From the NCBI GenBank assembly GCA_010024215.1, contig RGHK01000003.1, positions 1 through 21,057 on the forward strand: a stretch of 21,057 bases of DNA. The letters run 5' to 3'. The position numbers were made by a program, and so were the translations under genes. Shown in pieces: positions 15,220 to 21,057 of the stretch. Within the stretch, counting starts at the first letter, position 1. Each line of letters begins with the position of its first letter. A model generated the notes under the pieces. It was not told where the DNA came from. It worked only from the letters and a program-made list of their open reading frames with translations, and ran no database searches. This DNA is from Pseudomonadota bacterium. GTDB taxonomy: Bacteria > Pseudomonadota > Gammaproteobacteria > Magnimaribacterales > D2472.

Positions 15220-15726
15220 ATGCGTATAATTTCTCACTTAGTTGCAATATCTAATAACAATGTTATTGGTGTTAATAATGATTTGCCATGGAACTTAAAA
15301 GATGATCTTGCACATTTTAAGAAATATACATTAAACAAAGTAATAATCATGGGCAGAAAAACATTTGAATCCATAGGAAGACCCCTGCCCAATAGAAAAA
15401 ATTATGTTATCTCAAGAACATTAAAAGATATTCCAGGTGTATTTATTTTTGATAATCTTGAAAGTGCTATTTTAAGTGCTGAAGAAGAAAATAAAAAAAT
15501 GGGCATTGAAAATGAAATTATCATTATTGGAGGGGGTTATCTATTTAATGAAACAGCCTCCTCAATGAATAAACTAGTAATTACAAGAGTAGATTGTGAT
15601 ATTGAGGGTGATATATTTTATCCAGATCTTGATTTATCTGGTTGGAAGCTTGTTAAAACAGAGTCTTATAAAAAAGACATAAACAACGATTATGATTTTA
15701 AAATTGAAGAATATGTAAATCTATGA
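15220..15726 (+). CDS. folA: Dihydrofolate reductase
   Basis: It reduces dihydrofolate, the product of ThyA, back to tetrahydrofolate using NADPH. The 168-residue protein has the HLVAISNNNVIG start, NNDLPWNLKDDLAHFKKYT with the catalytic acid Asp29 (Asp27 in E. coli), NADPH-binding MGRKTFESIGRPLPNRKNYVIS at 44-65 and IIIIGGGYLF for the glycine-rich loop. Length is close to E. coli's 159. Last gene of the rppH-folA run, 2 bp after thyA. Its TGA overlaps the TAG of the convergent TPR gene (CTATGA at 15721-15726). Confidence 0.97.
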   Translation: MRIISHLVAISNNNVIGVNNDLPWNLKDDLAHFKKYTLNKVIIMGRKTFESIGRPLPNRKNYVISRTLKDIPGVFIFDNLESAILSAEEENKKMGIENEIIIIGGGYLFNETASSMNKLVITRVDCDIEGDIFYPDLDLSGWKLVKTESYKKDINNDYDFKIEEYVNL

Positions 15727-17151
15727 CTGGCTTTGAATGTAGTCTCTTCTAAGAGCTAAATTTTTAACCCTTACTTCTTCATTTTCTGTATATTTGATCC
15801 AGTTATTTGCAGTAGTTTTTACTTTTTTATCTTTATCTCTAGCTGCAATTCTAAATTCTTTTTTTGCATCTTCAAATTTCTGAAGTTCAAAATATGCTTG
15901 TCCAAGTGTTAAATGAACTTGAGACAATTTGTCAATTTTTCCCTTTTTTAAACCCTTTTTAATTGAATCTACAGCTTCATTCAACTTATCTTCTGCAAGG
16001 TATAAATTCCCTAGCAAAACATATGACTTGCCATCTTTGGAAAGCTTTGCAGCTTGCTCTAGGACAGGTATAGCTTTGTCTATTTCTTGTGCCATTCTCC
16101 ATGAGTCAGCAAGAAGTTTTAGATTCTTTTCATTGCTTCGAACAACCGGACCAGTCTTCTCAACTTTAGTCTCTTTTCCAGTATTTTTATCTACAACAGT
16201 TTCAGTATATGTAACGATTTTCTTTTGGCCTGAAACTAAAACTTGTGCAGCCCAATATGGATTCTGGTTTAATAATAATAATTGGGCCAATGCTAAATAT
16301 TCTGATTCTTTATCTAAAAAATCTTTGGCATGTGCCGCTTTCAATGTAATCATGTAATCCTTTTCTCTACCAAGTTGGCCGTATGTTCCACCTAATTGGA
16401 TAAAATAAAGTTTTTTTGGATAAAGATTAACTAGTATTTCATATATATCGAGCTGTTGTAATAATGCATTCTTTGGTCCAATTTGCTGCTTTAGCTCAGA
16501 AATACAAGCTGCTAACATTACATACCAATTTTCTTTTGGCTTATAGCCCTCTTCTTCAGACATTGAAATCGCAGTCTTTAATGAAGACATTGACTTGTTA
16601 TAATTTCCAACTTGAAAATAGGCTTGCCCTAACAATGACCATGATTGGGCTGTGACTTCTTCGACCTGATCCATCCATTCAAGCAGCAATTCAATACCCT
16701 TTTTATAATTTTCTTGCACCATGTTTAATTGAGCAAGTGTAAAAATCGCTGCATTTCTTATTGGCAAAGTTACCTCTTCTTCATTGATAACATTTTCATA
16801 AGCTTGCATGGCCTGGGTATATTTACCTTCAGTAAAGTAAACATATCCCCACGAATTCCACATTACTGAACGATCATAACTCTTAAGATTTGCTTGATCA
16901 TTTCTTAGTTCATTAAGAATTTCTAACACGGTTTCCATATCTGGAGCTGGCTCGCCCTTATCATCAACAACTTCAAGAGCTTCATAAACCTTTGCCATTT
17001 TTTTTGCAGTCTTGGTTTGAAGAGCTCTAGCTTTTTTATACTTAACTTCTTTTTTGGCATTATCTGATGACTGCGCTTCAATGAAACTTGAAGGAAAAGA
17101 AAATGCAAAAGCCAAAATGACAAATAAATATATAATCTTGTTCATTTTCAT
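15721..17151 (-). CDS. Secreted TPR-repeat protein of the TonB cluster
   Basis: A 476-residue exported protein. A signal peptide (KMNK, hydrophobic core IIYLFVILAFAFSF, likely cleavage FIEA-QS about residue 27) is followed by tetratricopeptide repeats, with clear units such as MWNSWGYVYFTEGKYTQAMQ, SWSLLGQAYFQVGNYNKSM, YVLLGNLYLAEDKLNEAVD and VHLTLGQAYFELQKFEDAK. A middle region around 310-340 (VVDKNTGKETKVEKTG) is a charged insert. Likely periplasmic, presumably a scaffold for the TonB machine; a TPR gene follows tonB2-type clusters in several marine gammaproteobacteria. The ATG at 17151 is chosen because AAGGG sits about 8 bases upstream; an in-frame ATG at 17164-17166 would overlap tonB by 11 bases. 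Last gene of the operon. Confidence 0.88.
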   Translation of the reverse strand: MKMNKIIYLFVILAFAFSFPSSFIEAQSSDNAKKEVKYKKARALQTKTAKKMAKVYEALEVVDDKGEPAPDMETVLEILNELRNDQANLKSYDRSVMWNSWGYVYFTEGKYTQAMQAYENVINEEEVTLPIRNAAIFTLAQLNMVQENYKKGIELLLEWMDQVEEVTAQSWSLLGQAYFQVGNYNKSMSSLKTAISMSEEEGYKPKENWYVMLAACISELKQQIGPKNALLQQLDIYEILVNLYPKKLYFIQLGGTYGQLGREKDYMITLKAAHAKDFLDKESEYLALAQLLLLNQNPYWAAQVLVSGQKKIVTYTETVVDKNTGKETKVEKTGPVVRSNEKNLKLLADSWRMAQEIDKAIPVLEQAAKLSKDGKSYVLLGNLYLAEDKLNEAVDSIKKGLKKGKIDKLSQVHLTLGQAYFELQKFEDAKKEFRIAARDKDKKVKTTANNWIKYTENEEVRVKNLALRRDYIQSQS

Positions 17152-17155
17152 TATG

Positions 17156-17854
17156 TTACCCTTCATCAGCCATTATGAATGTAAACCTATGGAGAACTCC
17201 CTCAACAGAGGTTGCTTTACCATCTACAATCTTAGGTTTGTACTTTAATTTTAGCGCAGCTCTTGCTGACGCGCTATTAAATAATGTACAAGGTCTCATT
17301 TCTTCTTCAGGTCCTTCTGGATCACCACAATAACCCTCTATAGCCTTAGCATCTTCAACAGTTCCTGATTCAGTAATAGTAAATGAGACTATTGAGAAGC
17401 CCTCTGTACCTCTTTCTTGAGCTCTTCTTGGATATATTGGCTGAACCTTGAATAAAGGTATATATTCTCCATCTCTAAAAAAAGAGCCTCCGGCTTTAAA
17501 ATTTGCTTTTGGTTTTGCGATAGAAACATCTATACCTGTTAAAGGTTGTAAATCTAATTCAGGTTGTGCAATATCTTCTGGTTGTTCTTCTGGTTTTTCT
17601 GGCTTTTCAACCTCAGTCATAAAAGTATCAATCTGCCTTTCCGGCATTACAATATCAGCTAATTTTACTGAAGTGTCCTCCTTCATCCCACTATCACCTA
17701 AGGATATAAGAACAACCATTACAAAAAATAAACCAGTTGTAATAATTACTGATAAACCTATACCTGCAGCATATTTATTTGCATTAAAAGCCTGATTATA
17801 TAAAGACCGAATTGGATTAAATACAGATTTTATTGCTGCAACTACTTGATCCAT
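17156..17854 (-). CDS. tonB: TonB energy transducer (TonB2-like)
   Basis: A 232-residue protein with a cytoplasmic N-terminus of about 28 residues, one membrane anchor (about 30-52), a short Pro/Glu-rich periplasmic linker (81-105, EKPEKPEEQPED) and a TonB C-terminal domain: KVQPIYPRRAQERGTEGFSI at 136-155 with the YP motif at 141-142, then VSFTITESGTVEDAKAIE, and FNSASARAALKLKYKPK. The linker is short compared with E. coli TonB, as in TonB2 proteins. Between the two conserved halves a loop of about 14 residues is bounded by Cys176 and Cys189, likely a disulfide. It links the ExbB/ExbD motor to outer-membrane receptors. 6 bp downstream of exbD, no Shine-Dalgarno, so probably translated by coupling. 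Confidence 0.94.
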   Translation of the reverse strand: MDQVVAAIKSVFNPIRSLYNQAFNANKYAAGIGLSVIITTGLFFVMVVLISLGDSGMKEDTSVKLADIVMPERQIDTFMTEVEKPEKPEEQPEDIAQPELDLQPLTGIDVSIAKPKANFKAGGSFFRDGEYIPLFKVQPIYPRRAQERGTEGFSIVSFTITESGTVEDAKAIEGYCGDPEGPEEEMRPCTLFNSASARAALKLKYKPKIVDGKATSVEGVLHRFTFIMADEG

Positions 17855-17860
17855 AATTGA

Positions 17861-18271
17861 TTATTTTGGTTCAGATGCAAGAGAAATAGCATTTACACCA
17901 GCTTCTCTGGCACCATCCATTACCTTGATTATTGTGTCTGCCATAGCTTTTTCATCTGCTTGTATAACAACAGAACCCTGAGGGTTATCAGCTAAAAGCT
18001 TAACAACATTTGCTTTAACCTGGCGAACATCAATTCTTCTACCATCCATCCAAACCTCACCAGTTGGACCTACTGCTATTAATATTGCAGCGTTTTCTTG
18101 TGTTTCAGCAGTATCTGAATCAGGTCTATTTATTTCAAGACCAGGCTCTTTAATAAAATTAGCTGTAACAATAAAGAAAATTAACATGATGAAAACAACA
18201 TCAAGCATAGGTGTTAAATTTATTTCATCATTTTCTTCTTGTACTGCGCTTGTAATGGCATTTCGTCTCAT
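17861..18271 (-). CDS. exbD: ExbD/TolR biopolymer transport protein
   Basis: Stator partner of the TonB proton motor. 136 residues with one membrane helix starting INLTPMLDVVFIMLIFFIVTA, where Asp24 is the proton-carrying aspartate (Asp25 in E. coli ExbD). The periplasmic domain (about 45-136) follows the ExbD pattern, ending DTIIKVMDGAREAGVNAISLA. A clear ribosome binding site, AGAGGT, precedes the ATG at 18271. Third of the three core motor genes; together with exbB and tonB it forms the complete energising complex. Confidence 0.96.
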   Translation of the reverse strand: MRRNAITSAVQEENDEINLTPMLDVVFIMLIFFIVTANFIKEPGLEINRPDSDTAETQENAAILIAVGPTGEVWMDGRRIDVRQVKANVVKLLADNPQGSVVIQADEKAMADTIIKVMDGAREAGVNAISLASEPK

Positions 18272-18280
18272 AATATACCT

Positions 18281-18811
18281 CTAAATTTCTCTTTTTATTA
18301 AGTCATTAAGTGCTGATTCGTGCTGCTTGCTCCTGCTTGTCAGGTATATAGCTGCAAAAGAGCCAGATAAAGCTGTTACCATGCCAGCCATAGTTGGAAG
18401 TGTAGCTTTTGAAACTCCCCCAGCCATAGCTCTGGCATCACCACCGCCATTAAATGCCATAACTTGGAATACCTCAATCATTCCGGTTACGGTTCCTAAT
18501 AGACCCAATAAAGGTGCTAGCACTATACATGTTTGAATAATGCTAATATTTTTATTAATTTCCATCTTTGCCTGCGACATCATTTTTTCTCTGATTTGAA
18601 GTGCATGCCAAGACTTTTTATCTGTTCTAGCATTCCATTTATTTACTAGCTCAGATACATATATTTCATGAGCATGAGATAAGTACCATATCCTTTCAAA
18701 AATCATGCCCCACATAAAAAATACAAGTAGTGCTATTAACCAGAGAACATTTCCGCCCTGTTCCATAAAGTCTCTTATGGATGACAGGGCTTCTGTAAAT
18801 GCAAATAGCAT
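18281..18811 (-). CDS. exbB: ExbB/TolQ motor protein (short ExbB)
   Basis: A 176-residue MotA/TolQ/ExbB channel protein with three membrane helices (about 20-42, 90-115 and 138-158). The conserved core APLLGLLGTVTGM lies at 99-111 and the GGVSKATLPTMAGM segment at 131-144 contains the conserved Thr residues of the proton path. Short form typical of the ExbB of TonB2 clusters; E. coli ExbB has 244 residues. It lies between the longer TtpC-like paralogue and exbD, 10 bp after the former. Confidence 0.96.
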   Translation of the reverse strand: MLFAFTEALSSIRDFMEQGGNVLWLIALLVFFMWGMIFERIWYLSHAHEIYVSELVNKWNARTDKKSWHALQIREKMMSQAKMEINKNISIIQTCIVLAPLLGLLGTVTGMIEVFQVMAFNGGGDARAMAGGVSKATLPTMAGMVTALSGSFAAIYLTSRSKQHESALNDLIKREI

Positions 18812-18821
18812 AAATTAATAC

Positions 18822-20210
18822 CTACTTATTAGATTCCGCTCTTTCAGCAAGAATTCCAGTACTTTGCTCTTCAAGAATACCTATAATGCCTCTGGCAGAG
18901 GATTGGGTAAACGAATGAAGCAAACTAGTTGGAATAGCGACCAATAATCCTAAAACAGTTGTGACAAGCGCTTGCGATATACCGCCAGCCATTAATTTTG
19001 GATCGCCTGTTCCATATAATGTAATCATTTGGAATGTCACAATCATACCTGTAACAGTTCCAAGCAATCCAGCTAATGGTGCTATCACTGAAATAATCTT
19101 AATAAACCCAATACCTTGTTCGATAGCAGGTCTCTCTGCCATTATAGCTTCAGCAAGCTTAAGCTCTAATGTATCAATATCTCTATCAAAATTATCTTTG
19201 CCGACCTTGAGAACTCTTCCAAGCGGATTAGATGAGTCTGCTGCTTCTTGCTCGGCTTGCTTTCTTACAGCATTACCAATCATATATAAGCTATACAATT
19301 TGTAGAATGCAAATAAGACAGCAATGATACCGACAGCAATAATTGCATAACCAACTTCTCTACCCTGTTGAGCTCTCTCTAAAAGAGAAGGTGTTTGAAT
19401 TAGGTTTGCTAATAAGCTTCCTCCAGTTGGTCCTGTGGGATCAACACCAAATTTAACTTGCTCACCGACAGATGCATCACCTATTTTGCTGGCTGTCTTG
19501 GTATATCTTCCAGCAGGCTGTCTTGGTAAGAACGCATATTGACCTTTTGATGAGGCATATTCTAAGTACTTTCCATCACAGACAGCATTAAATAGTCCAA
19601 CTCTTGTAACATTACATTCTGAAGTTTCTCCATCTACATCAATAACATTTGTAGTAAATGAAACTACCTGACCACTAGCTACCATCTCTCTTTGAAGTTC
19701 ATACCAAAGACCTTCAATTTCTCTGATTGTTGGTAACTCAGTTGTTTCAGACATTTTACCGGTTAAGTCATTTAAGAACTTAACTCTATCTTGACCATAT
19801 TCAGCACCAGTAAGAGAGCCTGAAAATTGAACTGCAGCCTCACCAGCCGAACTTTGAAGATGACCAAATAGTTCTACTAATGATCCTAGCTCTTTTTGAT
19901 ATGCCTCTTCTTTTACTCTTAGAATTTCTTCATTCTTTTTATATTCAGCTTCTAAAGTATCAGCTATTTTTTCTTGTCTGGCCAATTCTCTTTTTTCAGC
20001 CGCAAGAATCGATGCTTGCTTATTCTTATTAGCCATAAAACTTTGTTCTCTTTGAGAATTTGCGGCTTGTTCTTGAGTTTTACCCTCTTTAACAAGGGCT
20101 AATAAAGCTTCAACGGTTGATACTTCAACAACCTCTTCAGCTGCATCTTGTGCAGAAACAAGACCACTTAATAGAATTAATAAGGCAGGTATAAAATATA
20201 AATTTTTCAT
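18822..20210 (-). CDS. TtpC-like long ExbB-domain protein of a TonB2 system
   Basis: A 462-residue membrane protein. Signal peptide (1-20, cleavage after LVSA), a coiled coil with many Glu/Lys/Gln (about 45-110), a periplasmic domain (about 115-285, with Cys199 and Cys211 bounding a short hairpin), one membrane helix (288-306), then a MotA/TolQ/ExbB module (365-435) with SVIAPLAGLLGTVTGMIVTFQ and MAGGISQALVTTVLGLLVAIP. This is the layout of TtpC, which in Vibrio is needed for TonB2-dependent iron uptake together with ExbB2 and ExbD2. A periplasmic arm reaching toward the outer membrane is an inference from the layout. Its ATG overlaps the DUF3450 stop by one base (TAATG). Confidence 0.93.
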   Translation of the reverse strand: MKNLYFIPALLILLSGLVSAQDAAEEVVEVSTVEALLALVKEGKTQEQAANSQREQSFMANKNKQASILAAEKRELARQEKIADTLEAEYKKNEEILRVKEEAYQKELGSLVELFGHLQSSAGEAAVQFSGSLTGAEYGQDRVKFLNDLTGKMSETTELPTIREIEGLWYELQREMVASGQVVSFTTNVIDVDGETSECNVTRVGLFNAVCDGKYLEYASSKGQYAFLPRQPAGRYTKTASKIGDASVGEQVKFGVDPTGPTGGSLLANLIQTPSLLERAQQGREVGYAIIAVGIIAVLFAFYKLYSLYMIGNAVRKQAEQEAADSSNPLGRVLKVGKDNFDRDIDTLELKLAEAIMAERPAIEQGIGFIKIISVIAPLAGLLGTVTGMIVTFQMITLYGTGDPKLMAGGISQALVTTVLGLLVAIPTSLLHSFTQSSARGIIGILEEQSTGILAERAESNK

Positions 20211-20959
20211 TACACTTCTCCTTTAATTACAGGCATCAGCAACATATCTGTTGGTGCAAGTTTTTTAGCCATTCTAATTCCATCTCTAATTGGCTTTCTA
20301 TATGATCCAGGAAGCTCATCCCATGAACCAGTTTCATTATTCCATCTGCCGCTAGATTGCTCATCTTTTGTCTGATAGAACATTCCTATTCTTCCAATAA
20401 CAAGAATATTAACTACTGTCCCATCATCAAGAGCACTCTCATAGGTATCAATTTTTCTTCCGTATTCAGCTTCAATATTGTATGCCTCAAGGACCTGTCT
20501 AACTTGCTCTGAAGCTGTTACCTTTGGTTTAGCTAGAGAAGATCTAACTAAATCAATTCTATTTTGTCTTTCTTCTATCCTGAAGGGAGTATCAAGAGCA
20601 ATAAAAGACTCTAAGCTTTCTAGCATTCTTTGAGCCAATGGTGGAATTTGTCTTTGCATAACAACCACTTGTACCAATTGATCATCTAGCTTGTCCATTA
20701 AGTCAAGCTGAGCTTGAATTTGAATTCTTTTTTGTTCATTGTAAAGTTTAAGGCCTTCGACCTGTTTAGAAACAGCCTTCCACTCATTAACAATTTTATC
20801 TGTTTGTCTTTCTGTTGTATCTATTCTTTCTTGTGACTTAGCAGATAATGCTTGATTATCTCTTCCAACCTCTAGAACACTTTCCATGTCTGATGAGTTA
20901 AGTACACCTGAAATAGAGACAATCATGCACAAGTGCATTAATTTAGATTTACTTTTCAT
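20210..20959 (-). CDS. DUF3450 periplasmic coiled-coil protein, first gene of the TonB cluster
   Basis: A 249-residue protein of the DUF3450 family. A weakly hydrophobic N-terminus (LMHLCMIVSISGVL, signal-peptide-like) is followed by a long helical coiled coil (about 28-110, rich in Glu, Gln, Lys) and a globular end with YGRKIDTYESAL, VVNILVIGRIGMFYQTKDE and a W-containing segment GRWNNETGSWDELPGSYRKPIRDGI typical of the family. Role unknown, but the family is regularly encoded just upstream of ttpC-exbB2-exbD2-tonB2, so it is probably a structural part of the envelope-spanning machine. A strong ribosome binding site, AGGGAGA, lies about 7 bases before the ATG at 20959. Confidence 0.9.
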   Translation of the reverse strand: MKSKSKLMHLCMIVSISGVLNSSDMESVLEVGRDNQALSAKSQERIDTTERQTDKIVNEWKAVSKQVEGLKLYNEQKRIQIQAQLDLMDKLDDQLVQVVVMQRQIPPLAQRMLESLESFIALDTPFRIEERQNRIDLVRSSLAKPKVTASEQVRQVLEAYNIEAEYGRKIDTYESALDDGTVVNILVIGRIGMFYQTKDEQSSGRWNNETGSWDELPGSYRKPIRDGIRMAKKLAPTDMLLMPVIKGEV

Positions 20960-20991
20960 AAATATCTCCCTAAAAGTTTGACCATGTTACC

Positions 20992-21021
20992 ATGATAGAT
21001 AAATAATTAAACTTTTTTGAA
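20992..21021 (-). promoter_or_regulatory. Candidate promoter for the DUF3450-TonB operon
   Basis: On the minus strand TTCAAA (21021-21016) as -35, an 18-bp spacer and TATCAT (20997-20992) as -10 lie about 33-62 bp before the DUF3450 ATG. Immediately downstream, the plus-strand sequence ACCATGTTACCATGAT (20981-20996) is a direct repeat of ACCATG with an 8-bp period that could be an operator. No clear full Fur box is seen here. Confidence 0.35.
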
Positions 21022-21057
21022 GTTTTTTACTTATCATTTTATGTATTATTTTTTACT

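Noticed and set aside
15929..16357. 142-codon open frame antisense to the TPR gene
   Set aside because: It lies wholly inside a well-supported gene on the other strand, and its composition (Phe/Ser/Leu-rich) is what the complement of Lys/Glu-rich TPR coding gives.
21010..21024. Small inverted repeat AAACTT / AAGTTT with adjacent T run as a terminator
   Set aside because: Six A/T-rich base pairs make a weak stem, and no plus-strand gene ends just before it; it overlaps the likely operon promoter.
21031..21040. TTATCATTTT as a Fur box for the TonB operon
   Set aside because: Only one half-site is present, with no symmetrical partner; unlike the site at 10271-10290 it does not form an inverted repeat.
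1..21057. tRNA, rRNA, CRISPR arrays, insertion sequences, prophage genes
   Set aside because: None of the intergenic stretches is long enough or structured enough; no transposase or integrase motifs, no regular spaced repeats were seen.

Overview
The window is compact, AT-rich bacterial chromosome (about one third G+C by eye) with roughly 24 genes on both strands and almost no spacer DNA. The gene set points to a marine, streamlined gammaproteobacterium, plausibly SAR86-like. The evidence is the HAD / rppH / TSUP permease / lgt / thyA / folA neighbourhood, hspQ, a Vibrio/Shewanella-type TonB2 cluster, low G+C and interlocking genes. The clade assignment is inference, not proof. I see no rRNA, tRNA, CRISPR array, insertion sequence or prophage.

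Layout. Positions 1-868 (minus) hold a cytochrome P450 that runs off the left edge and is split into two frames near 605. Positions 929-2146 (plus) encode a serine beta-lactamase-fold esterase. Positions 2149-3547 (minus) are a psd-pssA operon for phosphatidylserine and phosphatidylethanolamine synthesis. Positions 3630-5744 (plus) are a proline iminopeptidase, a shikimate-kinase-like P-loop kinase and an atypical SDR, all with overlapping ends. Positions 5741-6874 hold small genes: a predicted three-helix membrane protein, a secreted 125-residue protein, a DUF7220-like membrane protein, and a 37-codon frame resembling the first part of a YbjQ protein. Next come hspQ (plus), a class Ic aspartate aminotransferase (minus), rmuC (plus) and an FTR1 iron permease (minus) with a clear Fur box. 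They are followed by a dadA-like FAD oxidoreductase (plus) and a HAD-IB phosphatase (minus).

Positions 12291-15726 (plus) are a five-gene run, rppH, TSUP permease, lgt, thyA, folA, with start/stop overlaps or 2-nt gaps. Thymidylate synthase and dihydrofolate reductase sit together as one functional unit (dTMP synthesis and regeneration of tetrahydrofolate).

Positions 20959-15721 (minus) are a six-gene energy-transduction operon: DUF3450 protein, TtpC-like long ExbB, ExbB, ExbD, TonB and a TPR lipid-envelope or periplasmic protein. It would power outer-membrane TonB-dependent receptors.

The points most worth a second look are the broken P450, the Fur box, the YbjQ-like stub, the repeated interlocking of convergent stop codons, the 18-bp divergent spacer between the HAD gene and rppH, and the TonB cluster, whose TonB domain carries an inserted Cys-bounded loop. 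Nothing here is clearly a wholly new system. The least understood parts are the accessory proteins of the TonB cluster and the small genes at 5.7-6.9 kb.
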